Shown here piece after piece: positions 24,601 to 37,483 of a DNA stretch of 64,000 nt; position 1 is the stretch's first letter; every line of letters begins with the position of its first letter. The stretch covers positions 1 through 64,000 of the forward strand of contig CH002886.1 of NCBI GenBank assembly GCA_000149265.1. Reading direction: 5' to 3'. The notes under the pieces were generated by a model. It was not told the origin of the DNA. It was given only the letters and a program-made list of their open reading frames with translations, and did not search any database. This DNA is from Ciona savignyi (lineage: Eukaryota > Chordata > Ascidiacea > Phlebobranchia > Cionidae). A program made the position numbers and the translations under genes.

Positions 24601-27600
24601 CAATAGCAGGGCGATAAATCTCAATGTCTCCCTTAGGCATGGCGAACGTCGGAGGTATGTGCGAGTCTGATAGAAGCTGCAACATCAACCAAGACACAGG
24701 ACTCGCATCGGCATTCACCATCGCCCATGAAATGGGTCATAAGTGAGTCCTTGTGACTGAGATAATCACACGTCTCACATCCGCGCCTCTCTTAATAACT
24801 ACTCCTGGATTTCCTGGTATCAAAGTAATAGCAACGTTTTACACAACCTTAATGGGCTGATTAAGCGCTTCGTCGCCAAGCACTAGTTCCGTAGCTTGTC
24901 TGGTTAAGTGCTGGTCTATAAGAAGATACTAAATTCTACATATCATGGTCTTATTGTCTACAATTCCAATCCTTCCAAGCACGATCGTGTCGTTATGTTA
25001 AGTGGCCGTAATTGCGGCGAAAAGTTTGTTCTAATTGAGCTCAGTTTTTCTGCTGCCCGTTTCAAAACAAAATTAGTTAAAATACAGTCGTAAAACGACC
25101 GATTAAAAAATAATTGAAACAGTAACTACACTGCGATCGCTGCGCAAAACAGAGTCTGCGTAGGAAACCAAACGGCCTCGTCTCTGCGTGCAATCTTGTA
25201 ACTAAAATATTTTCACTGGTTATTCAACTTCTGGGTTATTCACTCGAACTTCATTAAATAAAAAGTGACTGGAAATTTAATAATCCGGTAAATTTTGATC
25301 GTAAACGTGTTTATGACATTTCAAACCCGGTGGTCGATTAGTTGAACTGTGATTAATTAACTGGTTATATTTCAAAGTTGGGCGGGCCTCCCCAAATATT
25401 GGATCCCATAATTTATGTGCACCTTGTTCAAAGTCCAACCATCAATCTTTCATCCAGTTTTGGAATGGAGCATGACGGCCCCAAGAACGACTGCGGCCCG
25501 CAAAGTGGTAAACCTTCTCAGATCATGTCTCCCCAACTTACCAAGTACACGAGTCCCTTCAGCTGGTCGGTTTGCTCCAAGAACTACATCACTGATTTCC
25601 TTGAGTAAGTTGCATACTTTGGTAAACTGACTTCTCATGACTGCGTGTACTAAAATCATGTAACCGTGCAGTGCTGGCTCGGGGGAGTGTCTTCTTAACA
25701 GCCCGCCGCAGCGAGATTTTCAATTGCCAACGGAATTACCAGGCCAGCTACACGACGCTGATGAACAGTGCCGGTTGCAGTACGGAGCCGCCTCCCGACA
25801 GTGCAAATACGGGGTGAGCTGAATTTCGAACGAGTTCTCAAGCAACAGCTTGACGTATATACATGGTGCTTACGGTAAACACGAGAGCAATGTGTGTGGT
25901 CGGTTATTCACCTTCGTGTTGTCAATGCCAAAGTGAGCGATGTGTTTAAACAAGGTGTCGGGGCATTAAATCAAAGCGTTGGGCTCCCTCACACGACTAA
26001 TTCCACCAACTTAATAATAAAACTTATTTGTTGTAACATTATCTTTTTACCGGGAATTTTCCAGTTTAATACAAAGTATTATGTCGTAACACTGCATTAT
26101 TACCCAGGATGTCTGTAGAGAGTTATGGTGCTTAAGCAGAAGCGGTTATTGTGTAACAAACAGCATGCCGGCTGCAGAGGGAACTAATTGCTCAGATATT
26201 ACTCCGCGCGGGGTAAGTTACAATATGTTTTTTTACTGTCCAGCTTTTCTTATACACTTGCATTATCCAGTGGTGCTACCGCGGGCATTGTGTGCCATAT
26301 GGTTACCGCGCAAATTCGGTTGACGGTCAGTGGGCGGACTGGACTTCCTGGGCGGAGTGTTCCAGAACTTGTGGTACCGGTGTGAGCTCTTCACACCGAA
26401 GCTGCGATAACCCTGCGCCCGAACATGGCGGCCGATACTGCGTGGGTGGGCGCAAGCGATATCGATCATGCAACACTCAGGTAGGGACATTATATTTGCT
26501 TAGCTTAGGTGTGTTATTAAACTACTTCTGTTTGACGATTGAGCGGATTTATTTCTCTCTAGTTTTATAGATTTAACATCCCTGTTGTTTTGATGTTTTA
26601 AGTCCCTGGACGCTAACGCTGAACTTATTACTTCAGGCATGTCCGAATGCTGGTAGCAGTGATTTCAGACAAGAACAATGTGCTCGATTCGACACTGAAC
26701 CCTTTCAAGGAAGATATTTCAACTGGATCGCTTTCAACGGAGGTAAGTTGCTTCAGTAAACGTGAACCGACAGGTGCTTAGCATTATACTCATCAGGTTA
26801 CCAAGTGAACCCGTGCGCGCTTAACTGCAAACCGCAAGGTTACAGCTTCTATGCTGAGAGGGCACCAGCCGTGGTGGACGGAACACGATGTTTCTCCAAC
26901 TCACTGGACATGTGCATCAACGGCGAATGCCATGTAAGCTTACATGTTGTTAGCTCAATATGTCAATTCGATTACGGATGGTCAGACTTAAAATTCATCC
27001 AGTCGTATACAATTATGCCAAGATAATAATGCTTTGGGTTTTATATTAACCGCTGGTAACGCAAGTTATTGCTACAGCACGTTGGATGTGATCATGTTCT
27101 GCATTCTGACGCTGTTGAGGATAAATGTCGTGTTTGCGGCGGCGACGGATCAACTTGCCATACCGAAGCTGGAGTCTTCAACCAGCTTGTCACGAGAACA
27201 CGTAAGAACGACGTAATTAACTCTATATATACAAATCCAACAATCTGTATAGCTTCCGCACAATGCTTCTTATTTACCGGAAATTTATAACAAAGGCTTC
27301 TCTTGAAACCGACACAGCACCGCTGTTCTAGGTACTAACAATAGCCGCTTGTCTCATAGCCTCTGATATTTATCGGCTTATGACCTAACTCTCGCAATAT
27401 TCCGCCCGAGGCTCTATAACATTATTTTGTATTAAAGATTTTTGCCGGGCTACAACGCACTGCTCTGCCAGTATTGTTACTTTATGATTGCCACAGACGA
27501 ACATTCAATTTATATAACCCTATAATTTAAGATGGTACCATATGTTTATTGTTAAGTAAAAAGTGACGTTATTTTGCAGAATATCAAGAAGTTGTCACCA

Positions 27601-29306
27601 TTCCAAAAGGCTCGGTCAACATATTCATTCAGGAATTGGAAATATCTGTTCAAAACTATATCGGTAAGAATTAATTACTAGGCAACATTGAAAAATGCTG
27701 TCAAACTGTAGCTAAACCGCAAATTCGTGCAGCTCTACAAAATACTAACGGTGAAGAATATATTAATGGTGGATGGGCGATCGATTGGCCAAGAAAGTTC
27801 GAGATTGCCGGCACCATGTTTTCATACAAGCGTCCTGCGGATGAACCAGAGTCACTGCAAGCGCTCGGCCCAACGACTGAGGATCTTGTTGTAATGGTGA
27901 GTAATGTCTGTGGTTATAAACCGATATCAACTTACAACCGGTATTCTTAGATGTTGTTGCAAGAACCCAACCGAGGATTGAAATACGAATACAACGTTCC
28001 AATCGCAAGGGAGGGAAGCACAAGCGGGGAGGAGTCAGCTTTTCTTTGGACCCATGGGGATTGGACGCCTTGTAGTGCCTCATGTGCCGGTGGCACACAG
28101 CGTCGCCCAATCGAGTGCCGACGTATTGATGATGATACACTGGTGCAACACAGTTATTGCAATCCAGCCACTATGCCGAGCGAGCATATTCAATCTTGCA
28201 ATGTTGAGCCATGTGCACCACGGTAAGTTTTAATCTGGGTATTCTATCGATTTACAATTGATTATACGTTATTTACCGATTTGTTTGTCATCAGTTGGAT
28301 CAGCGGGTCGTGGGGACACTGCAGCCGCACATGTGGCGGTGGACACCACACAAGGACCGTTGTTTGCATGCGCGCCATCACCCACACCGAAGACGAAGTA
28401 GTGGATGACAGATATTGCACCGACCGCAAACCTCAATCCACTCAATCGTGCAATGATGATACCTGTCCGGCTAGATGGCACACTGGCAGTTGGACACGGG
28501 TAAGTTATATTTGCATGGCAGGAGCATAAACTCATGTTATCGCCGGCAGTTGGAAATTGGTATTTTTGAGGTCAATAGTTAGAACATCACGTCAGAAATG
28601 ACCGTTTGGTGCCTATAGCCCATTAAGTCACATGTAGGTTTCCAATACGTAACCGTCCAGCAAGTGGAGTGACGCGCTAATAAATTGTTTTAAAGCTGAT
28701 AAACTTACATAAGAGAGACTGTACGGGTAGCAATAAAAATCTCTTTTATTCACCAGTGCAATCCGTCGTGTGGCTCGGGTTGGAAGAGAAGATCAGTGAC
28801 ATGCGCATCTGCTGACGGACTGGAGACTTATGGCGAAAGTGAATGCGATGTCAACCAAAAACCGTCCATTCGAGCTCGGTGTATGAATAGACCATGTCGA
28901 CCACGTTGGATTGCGGGGAAATGGGGACAGGTTAGTTTGCGTAGTGAGTTGTCTTAACATCGTTAAAAAGAAAAAAAACATTAACAAAATTTAGAAAAAT
29001 AAAAAACATTAACAAATTTTTAATTTACAGTGTTCCGGAACTTGTGGACATGGGCAGAAACGACGGCGTGTGGTGTGTGTGGATCCTATGACCAATCGTG
29101 CATCGAACGCGTGTTTTTATAGTAGGAAGCCGAAGACGACGATATCTTGTAATGCGAAATGCGAAGAAGCGGAAGTCTCACAAGAACAATGTGTGGATGA
29201 CCCTAACTTGGCATATTGCCCAATGGTGCTGCAGTTAAAATTCTGCAATCGAAAGTACTTCCGAAAGTTGTGTTGTCATACGTGCTCGTCGGGGGGTGCG
29301 CGGTGA
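21633..29306 (+). CDS. ADAMTS6/10-type secreted metalloprotease, 20 secure exons
   Basis: Exons: 21633-22081, 22138-22303, 22358-22608, 22671-22754, 23240-23379, 24178-24221, 24637-24742, 25458-25604, 25672-25813, 26108-26212, 26271-26480, 26637-26742, 26797-26933, 27078-27201, 27580-27663, 27733-27896, 27951-28222, 28295-28499, 28757-28930, 29031-29306. All phases agree: about 1127 residues plus the missing N-terminus. Order: prodomain; furin-type site RRSKR; reprolysin domain with split zinc motif HEMGHN/FGMEHD and Met-turn IMSPQL; disintegrin-like domain; TSP1 repeat ([12 protein letters not shown]); Cys-rich domain ([11 protein letters not shown]); spacer ([18 protein letters not shown]); four more TSP1 repeats; PLAC domain ([16 protein letters not shown]). 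Five TSP1 repeats, the spacer motifs and a terminal PLAC point to the ADAMTS6/10 branch, extracellular enzymes linked in vertebrates to fibrillin microfibrils. All catalytic residues are present. Its last exons are copied at 42.0-42.9 kb. Confidence 0.95.
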
Positions 29307-30800
29307 TGATTATACCTCAATACCCGTGATGTGACCCTTCAAAGTTTGGGTGTTTCGGGCGGCTTGATGATGTATTTCACTGTGAGTGGAGTGCGGTGGT
29401 TAATGGCCCTAACCGCTCTGACGGCGCGAAGATTGAACTCGGGGACATTTGACTTCGCAATACAGCATCTATGATGTCATTGATTACGCCACGAAACATT
29501 GGTGACGCGATGTGTCCAGTATTTTTGCCCTTCACTGATGCGCGGATTGACCCCCTTTGCATCTCTACCATTCTACCTAAGTTTCTTTAGCGAAGTATTA
29601 TAAATCTTTCTTTTAATCAGTATTATATATAAGACTTTTATATTTATTTATTTTTTGACGTTATCGCATATTTATGACGCACTCGACAAACTTGCCGCTG
29701 GTGTCTCTGTTATGTCAAAGGTGTTCCTTGACCACTTTTTGAATTAAAGTTCCCCCCTACAATCGCACTTTTCCGATGCAAATTGGTTTATTTCATGGGA
29801 CCAAGGGTTACTGTTAAACGCGACGTTTAAACATTTTGATACAATACAATTTCTTAAAAAATCAATATATTTTTTCAATCATTGATTTCTCAGGCTATCT
29901 TTATGCTGTAATTCTCACAGTTGTATTGTATGAAGTTCGCATAGTAACAGTTGACGTGTGTATTGTTGGGTTCAACAGTTTAAATTTGGGCGACGGACTG
30001 TACAATGTGCACGCAGAAATTCTAACCAGCACGTTCAAAACGCCACAGGCACCCACGGAGATGCAAGCTAAATCGTAGCTGTTATACGCCAGAGAGCGAG
30101 AGAGAGAAATCAATGTTCAGATTTAGTTAGACTTTGTTCCAAAGTTACCACTGATGTCAACAAATCTATTAATCAGTTGTCAGAAGTACAAAATTGCAAG
30201 GTCGGGTTGCGGGAGCAAATATGTCACTTTAGCAGAGCATACAAAGTGATTTACTGCGTGGAATAAGTCTTGTGTAACATGGTGTCGGGAAAACGACTAT
30301 CGATATAACACAGACCGTTTTACGGGTTGGCTGTATCTTTGCATCTAATAATAATAGAAATACACACAATAAATTAATTGCTATGCTTTTTAAGTAACTC
30401 ATTTCGGCTTGGGTGCGTATATAAATGGGATATATGCGTATATAATTGGGAAAAGTAATCTCTTTGTGCGAATGGATCTGACGAGTGGTGGCATCTTAAT
30501 CATGGTGTTTGAGTGAGTGTTTTGCTGAAAAACAATAGCAATGATTCCCCATTGTTAATTCGGTTGGAAGCAGCATGTGGTAGGCGTGCAACGGTGTTTT
30601 CGACTGAACGTTATATATTTCTACATGCAGAAACTAACGGGTTCCGTGGGTAACTAATTATTCTTAGTTTATCTAATAGAAAGTGTAAGATAGTGTCCAG
30701 CACTTGTTTGCCATACCATCAATTAAAACCTATTGACTGTATTCCAGATAGTTTCGCATAAAATAAAGGAATATAATATAAAGTGTATAACGTCCGTTTC
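29307..30800. other. Gap between ADAMTS and the repeat-rich block
   Basis: Presumed ADAMTS 3' UTR followed by AT-rich sequence. No gene seen. ATTAAA near 29744 could serve as poly(A) signal, but this is weak. Confidence 0.4.
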
Positions 30801-31225
30801 TGACATTACACCGATGCGATGTAGTTCTGGTAAATGTTGGAACCAAAGTCGTTTTTGCTATCCCGGAATTCATGATCGCCGGTCAGTTGTTGCATCACTA
30901 TTTCTTGTTGTAAAATCTTGGCGACCAACACAACATGGGCAACAAACCCCAGGTAGTCGTACAAAACTTGACGGCGGCTTATATACATCGTGGCGTCAAT
31001 TTCTCATTTTCTCAAACATTTTCTATTCTAAAACCAAGGTTTCGGTATCTCATCCAGTACTCGCTGTTTTTTAAAAACCCACTTCGTCTAACGGAATCCA
31101 CCTTTATGCAACAGTAGACGTAGTCTTTCTATGCGTCGATGACTTCTTTTTCGCTGAGTGCAGACGTTAAACAACCATCCACGTAGAAAATGTTTTTGGC
31201 GAGTTCAGATATTTGTTAAACTGCT
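30800..31225 (-). pseudogene. BEL/Pao-type retrotransposon reverse transcriptase fragment
   Basis: On the minus strand, pieces in different frames read NIFYVDGCLTSALSEKEVID, then LHKGGF, then NSEYWMRYRNLGF, then LYDYLGFVAHVVLVAKILQQ. Their order matches the BEL/Pao reverse transcriptase and adjoining region: the YVDD box (here YVDG), the GGF-T-K segment, and the Y-P-LGF-AP--L-AK-ILQ segment. The frame is broken by stops and shifts, and neither LTR nor the rest of pol is present. A dead fragment. Confidence 0.75.
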
Positions 31226-31323
31226 TCGCCCAAATTATTCTGCCACTTGCTTCGAACAAATACTAAAGGTAATGACGTAGATTCGAATATATGACCCAGA
31301 ATCTGGATATTATGGGTCCCATT

Positions 31324-31774
31324 CAGGGCCGGTTTTAGGCCGATTTGACCGATTAGATCAAATTGGGCCCCGCACCTTGAAGGGGCCCCGCGCTAGCGGG
31401 GGTCTTTCTGTATTACGAGGTTTAAAATACTACTGAAACGTAAAATAAAAAGTGAAATAATATTCTTTCTCATAATATCAATTTGTTATGCATCGTAATT
31501 AAGTCAAATTTATATTTCTGTGTCTGCCTGTTACGTCATAATGAATATGGTTGCTAAACAATATATATGTTTGGAAGTAAAACAACATATCGTAAATAAG
31601 CATCCACATTACCTTTAATTTGTTTTATAGCAAGTATTAAATGTATATTTTTGTAGTTTGTATGTACTGGCATGTATTTTATGATATATAAACACCCATA
31701 AATTTTGCTATGAAGAGTAGGGGCCCCGCCATCACATTTCTAATTGGGCCCCGCGGTTCCTAGCACCGGGCCTG
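31324..31774. mobile_element. Short non-autonomous hAT-type element, GGGCCCC-rich
   Basis: Begins CAGGGCCGGTTTTAGG and ends CTAGCACCGGGCCTG; both ends carry ATTGGGCCCCGC blocks in inverse orientation. Flanked by perfect 8-bp duplications GTCCCATT at 31316-31323 and 31775-31782, which fall within the left end of the host repeat. 451 bp, no coding capacity. Confidence 0.88.
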
Positions 31775-32743
31775 GTCCCATTTGAAAAATTGGGACACGT
31801 ATTGTTTTTGTCCGTTTTTTTCGTTTTTTTGGTCAAACGCTTGACAGGCATGGCATGTCGCCCTGACATATACCAGAGGGACAAATAGAATCGCAATGAG
31901 ACTTTGTCATTTGTTAGACAACATGGCCTAGCTGAGCAGAAACCAAAATTTTGGATAATAAACCCAGGGGAAAGACGTTAAATACCAAAACGTTTTTTTT
32001 CTAAAAAATTAGCTTTTGGGGGCATAACGCTTGAACGGCTGCTTCAATTTGGATCAGATTTGGTGAAATGTAAGTGCATTAGTTACTTATCTAACACTTA
32101 AAAGAAATAAAAAAATTACTTAGGGAAATACCCTAAAAAATAAGATTTTGTTTTCAAATCATGATTGTGACAAGCACGCCATGTCGCCCCGACATCTACC
32201 AGAAGGAAAAAAGGAATCGCAACTAAACTTTGTTATTTGTTAGACAACATTATGGTCTACATATACAGAAATTAAAATATCGGGTATTAAATCTAGGGGA
32301 ATTCCCCTGAGACGGTAAAAACCAAAACGCGAAGATATGTTCCTGAATTATGATTGTGACAGGTATGCCATATTGCACTGACATCTCCAACAAGGGACCG
32401 ACAATGAGATTAAAACTTTAAGAATTGTTACATAACATGACCCACACATGTTAAAACAGAAACTTAACTACCAGATCCAGGGGAATTCCTTAAAACCATA
32501 TAAAACTAAATCCGGCTGTTTTGGGAAATTAGCTTCAGTTTACTACAGCGCTTGAAAAGAATCTTTTAATTAAAACATTTCTGGTGAAATGTTTGTATAT
32601 TTAAGACGTTTATTCTTTATTTAACTAGACATGGAAAAGAAGTTTGGTTGGATAACTATGGGGTCCATGCGTTTATGCTTGCAGAAACAAAAATTACATA
32701 CTCGGTGTATAAAATACAAAATGTGGTTAGGGACCCTGTAGCA

Positions 32744-34188
32744 CAGGGGTGGGCAACCTTTCTCGGCCTGGGTGCCAAAATCGGCTAAAATTAATGGAAA
32801 AATCCTTCCGCGTGCCAACTAACAATTCGTGTGAACATATTTCTTTTCTATTCTTAAAGGTGCCTGTTTCGAAAAAAATGATTTAAATTTAACAAAATAG
32901 TGAAAACACAATAAACTTTCTCAAAAGGTTCAAGTTTTATTTCTAAGAAAATATCAGTTTAAATAGCTTTAAATACATCCCGTACATCAGTTTGAAGTTT
33001 CCTAGCTGATGGTTCTAACATTCGGTAGGGACAAAAAAACGAAATAACTTTTTACAGCAGCGGTTTTCAAACTATTTTTGTTTAAATACGCAACGGTCCC
33101 TAGCATTTTTTCAAATTACTCACGGTCCTCTCCAAAAATAGGGAAGTTAAACGAAAAATTTAGCAACGTTAAAATTCGAAAACAAAACATATTAACCCGG
33201 ATGCACGGCTCAAGGAAAAACGAGACGCCTCTGACCTTGGCAGTTTTTTGAATGTCTACTCCAACTATAATAGGAGTTGTACTACTTTCTACTATAGTAG
33301 GAGTTCTGCAGTCTCAGATGGCCTGTTGGTCGTTTTGATGTGACATCAAATAGCTTCTTGTGATGTCATAAATGCCTATGTACCCTGTAAGCTTTCATGA
33401 CAAATTGTATTTGTTAAGTTGATTGGAAGAAAAGTTGCGTAAAACTTAATTTTACACATTTTTTTTCTTCAGAAGCGTCGTTTAAATTTTTTGGAAGGTG
33501 CTTCGCGGTCCCCAGAAGACCGAGGACCCCAGTTTAAGAACCGCTGTTTTACAGTAATGACTTTTAATTTTTATCTTTAATGCAAAATAAGCAAGCGCTG
33601 TACTATTACTGATAGAGCAAACCTTAGGCAGGTGAAAAAGTGTGTTCAACGATAAATTTTTACTCTTATTAACGCAATTTGATAAACGTAACGATGAGCT
33701 TATGTGAAATAAGTTTACCGGTCTTTTTTTACTTGCCGAAATATGCATTTATGACCTTTACCGATACCGAATGACCTTACCGGTACACCGTCCATCATGT
33801 TTAGCCTTATAACATTATGTATCTCAAATTGCTAACAAAAGTAAATTAGGATGCCACGGGTAACTGATCTAACTACATCTGGTTGTCTGCACAAACGTAC
33901 AAATTTCTCTTACGTCCGATTCGTCTGTGGCAGCAGGTTGCGAAATTTGCAAGCGGATTGTTGTACTCTTTGGTGTTTGTTGAGTAACAATAACACGGTA
34001 ATAAATAATCAAATCTTCACAACTTACGGTAATAAACATTTTATGCACGTGGCCAAAGCTCAAATAATACAACAACTTTTAAGTTATCATCTTTAAGAGA
34101 AAGGAATCTAATTTCCTTGAACTAGCGTGCCAAAAATACGAGCACGCGTGCCAAGTTGGGCACGCGTGCCAGGGGTTGCCCATGCCTG
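32744..34188. mobile_element. Non-autonomous hAT-type element, same family as 7715-8679
   Basis: Begins CAGGGGTGGGCAACC and ends GGTTGCCCATGCCTG, in the opposite orientation to the WDR70 copy. Flanked by perfect 8-bp duplications CTGTAGCA at 32736-32743 and 34189-34196. 1445 bp. Short frames inside (for example around 33869-34075) match shadow frames in the WDR70 copy, not a transposase. Contains a complete second hAT element at 33058-33546. Confidence 0.9.
33058..33546. mobile_element. hAT-type element nested inside another hAT element
   Basis: Begins CAGCGGTTTTCAAACT and ends AGTTTAAGAACCGCTG, a near-perfect inverse. Flanked by 8-bp duplications TTTTACAG at 33050-33057 and 33547-33554. 489 bp. 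One end of the same insertion, at the same host position, is present in the copy at 7715-8679. Confidence 0.87.
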
Positions 34189-34268
34189 CTGTAGCATGAA
34201 TATAGGGTATACAACAAGTGTTTTACAAATAGTGATGGTTAAACACGTGGTTGACACTCTCTAGTTAA

Positions 34269-35346
34269 CATGTCGCTTTAATCTGTCTCCTCTTTGTCAC
34301 CACAGAAATCCCAGGGCGCGACAATCTTCTTCTCTGAATCGAATGAACCATAGCTTTCTCATTGGCTACAGCTGCTATTGGTTCTTTAGGAAGAACACCG
34401 AAATTCAACAAATCCTGCTCTTGCATAAAGGCGTCATTTAATAAAACACATTTGTACTTCATTACTCAGTCGAATATGATTATAGGGCTTATATACAAGG
34501 GTGATACACTTGATAATGTGACAGATACCACAGAGTATCATTGGTATCTTGCTCTTCACTTTTCTTGCGGATTCACTTTTCTTGCAAATCCACGGTCGAC
34601 GCCGCCTTGCAATTTGCCAACATACTTCTTTTTATCTTCATCGTTTTGTACGGCCCCGAATGGTTAACTGGACCGATACACATACCGAATTACATACAAA
34701 AACAGGTTCAAAACTATAACCCCAGTAAATAAAATAAATCTTTATCGTTTCGAGAGAGTCTTTTCTTTACATGAATCGACTTTCGGCCTTAAGTAATAAT
34801 GCCAGTGTTATCTATATCTCTCCCCTATCAAATGCTGAAATGTCCAGTTCTTCGTCGCTGTCTGTAGACAAGTATGCTAATTTGTTTCTTTGGTCTTCTG
34901 GTGGGAGTTTAAAGTATATAAACTGTGTTCCATAAAAACGTAATACTCGATTTTTGGTATTCTTACCTCGAGCATTTATGTTATATATAATAAAACTGAA
35001 ATGAACATTAACTGCAAACCAAAATCACAATCTTAACACATTCGTTTCATCAAGACTAAGTGTCTAGTCAAATCAATACTGAATATATCGAAAAATGTTT
35101 TTGTATAAAACCAATAGAATGCGATTAATTGGAATTACAAAAAAAAGACTAGTCCAATTAACCATATAACGTCTGCGTTGAATTCGCAGTTGAATTTATA
35201 GTTCAATTATTTTGGCACCTTTTTATTTCTATGAGTTATCCTTGAAATCGTTTTTGCATTTTAAGTTCCTTTCCTTTACGCTGCAATTAACGATGCAGCC
35301 TATTGTTCTCCTTGATTAAGAAGGTATGTTTTTGAGTTAATTTTTA
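34269..35346. other. Gene-free stretch between two composite repeats
   Basis: AT-rich. I see no gene, no inverted repeats and no recognisable transposon protein. Confidence 0.4.
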
Positions 35347-37005
35347 GTTATGGGTCCCATTTGGAAAAATGGGACACATATTGTTTTAGTCCGTTTTTTT
35401 TTTTTTTTTTTGTCAAACGCTTGACAGGCATGGCTTGTGGCAACGACATCTACCAGAAGGGTAATGGAATCGCAATAAAACTTTGTCGTTTGTTAGATCA
35501 CATGGTCTAGATGTGCAGAAACCAAAATTTTGCGGAATATATCCAGGGGAATTCCCCTGGGAGGTGAAAAACCAAAACGGTATCTTTTTTTTGAACGGCT
35601 ACTCCAATTTCAATTAGATTTGGTAAACTATAAGGGCACCAGCCACTGATATACCAATTAAAAGAAATAAAAAAATTTACCCACGGAAATACCCTAAAAT
35701 ACGATTTTGTTTTCAAATCATGATTGTGACAGGCATGGGTTGTGGCACCGATATTTACCAGAAGGAGTAATGGAATTGCAATAAAACTTTGTCATTTGTT
35801 AGACAACATGGTCTAGATATGCAGAAACCAAAATTTTGGGTAATATACCCAGGGGAATTTCCCTGGAGGGTGAAAAACCAAAACGGTGTTTTTTTTTTAA
35901 AATAGCTTTTTTGGGCAGAGCGCTTAAACGGCTACTCCAATTTCATTTAAATTTGGCAAACTGTAAGTGCATTAGACAATGATATAACACTTAGAAGAAT
36001 TAAAATAATTACTTAGGGAAATACCCTAAAAATAACATTTTGTTTTTAAATCATGATTGTGACAGGCATGGGTTGTGGCACCGATATCTACCAAAAGGGG
36101 TAATGGAATTAAAATGAAACTTTGTTATTTGTTAGACACCATGGTCTAGATTTGCAGAAACCAAAAGTTTGGGTAATATACCCAGGGGAATTCCCCTGGG
36201 AGGTAAAAAACAAATCGAAATTTTTTAAAATTAGCTTTTTGGGGCATAGCGCTTGAACGGCCAAAATGTTAGTTCCCTATCCGCCTTTGTACCATTGAGC
36301 AAAAAGAAAAAGGGAACATAGGGAAATACCCTAAAAATTATGATTTGTTTTTAAACCATGATTGTAACAGGCATGCTATATCGCTCCGAAATCTCCAACA
36401 AGGATCTCCAACATAGATTATCTAACAAACATCTAACTTAGATAACATAACTTAGATATGTTAAGCAGAAATTTATGTACTAAACCCAGGAAAATTCCCC
36501 GAAATAATGAAAATCTCAATCGGGCTGTTTTGGGAATTTACCTTCCCTTTACCAAAGCGCTTGACAAGAGGCTTAAATTTAAAACATTTGTGGTAAAATG
36601 TTCGTAAATCTAACACGCTTATTATTTTTTTAACTACACATGGAAAAGAAGTTTGGTTTAATAACTATGGGACCCATGCGTTTATGCTTGCAGAAACAAA
36701 ACTATGACAGTCTGGTTGAAACTTTCAGGAATGTTACATAACATGGATCTGACGTGCACATATCTGACAATAACATTTTTGTGTAATGAACATTAATAAC
36801 AAGATCGGATTGTTACCTTAGGGACCCATGCGTATATGCTTGCAGAAACAAACTACTAACCCGGTGTATAAAATACAAATTGTGGTTAGGGACCCTGCTC
36901 GCATATATATAAATGTATGTATATATATATTATATATCATACAATATGTGTTTTACAAATAGTGGTTTTAAAACACGTGGTTGACATTCTCTAGTTATAA
37001 TTTGC
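35347..37005 (+). repeat. Composite repeat with four ~300-bp tandem units
   Basis: Left end TTATGGGTCCCATTTGG, right end GTTGACATTCTCTAG. Inside, a unit with GACAGGCATGG, a TAATGGAAT block, TAGACAACATGGTCTAGAT and CCAGGGGAATTCCCCTGG starts near 35423, 35728, 36061 and 36366 (spacings 305, 333 and 305 bp), diverging towards the right. A TA-rich microsatellite occupies about 36903-36940. Confidence 0.75.
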
Positions 37006-37112
37006 TTTCACATATTAGATCTTATTATAGGAAAAATACAAGGAAACTAGACCATTGTAATTTTAAGGAACGGGCGTGGTAATGTGTAGATGTGTAATAA
37101 TGTGTGTGTTTA

Positions 37113-37483
37113 GGGTGCCTCTAAATACTATAGGATCGTTTGGACCGATTGGATCGCTTGGATTGCTATAGAAAGTACTTCTAAACTTGCCCAAACACTA
37201 ACCTCAACCCCAGAATTAACCATAACCCAAAGCCTAACATTAATATTGAGAGAAGTTTTCTCCAAGGATTTTGTAATTATAAAGTATAGTAAGAGATCCA
37301 AGCGCTCTAAGCCCTCCAAGCCCTCCAAGCCCTCCAAGCCCTCCAAGCCCTCCAAGCCCTCCAAGCCCTCCAAGCGCTCCAAGCGATCCAAGCGGTCCTA
37401 GCGGTCCAAGTGGTCCAAGCGGTCTAACGCTCCAAGCGGTCTAAGCGCCCCAAGCGATCCTGTAGTATTTAGAGGTAGGTACC
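37113..37483. mobile_element. MITE-like element with minisatellite-containing termini, copy 1
   Basis: Starts GGGTGCCTCTAAATACTA and ends inversely TAGTATTTAGAGGTAGGTACC. Next to both ends are runs of TTGGATCGC / CCAAGCG-type words; on the right they include seven perfect 9-bp CCCTCCAAG units at 37312-37374. The middle (CTCAACCCCAGAATTAACC, TTTTGTAATTA) matches 62574-62823. The flanks share only about TGTTTA, so the target duplication is decayed or misjudged. Confidence 0.75.

Larger units (their letters stand above)
31313..34268 (+). repeat. Dispersed composite repeat, interrupted by two hAT elements
   Basis: Left end TATGGGTCCCATT, right end GTTGACACTCTCTAG followed by T. The same ends recur at 35347-37005 and, reversed, at 43553-47986 and 48082-48858. 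Internal motifs are GACAGGCATG, CCAGGGGAATTCC, CATGCGTTTATGCTTGCAG and GTGGTTAGGGACCCTG. Two hAT elements (31324-31774 and 32744-34188) interrupt it; removed together with one copy of each duplication, about 1.04 kb of the repeat remains. The CTAG-T right end is Helitron-like, but a TC left end is not visible, so I leave the class open. Confidence 0.75.

Noticed and set aside
29836..30078. 80-codon frame with a hydrophobic start, considered as a small membrane protein.
   Set aside because: No partner exon, no similarity to anything recognised; too short to support.
35423..36400. Regularly spaced ~300-bp units considered as a CRISPR-like array.
   Set aside because: Units are long, diverged and without constant-length unique spacers; the DNA is clearly eukaryotic.
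37128..37391. Minus-strand frame reading repeated LEG triplets, resembling a repeat protein.
   Set aside because: It is only the translation of the 9-bp minisatellite and its neighbouring words in one strand; no start context or flanking domain.
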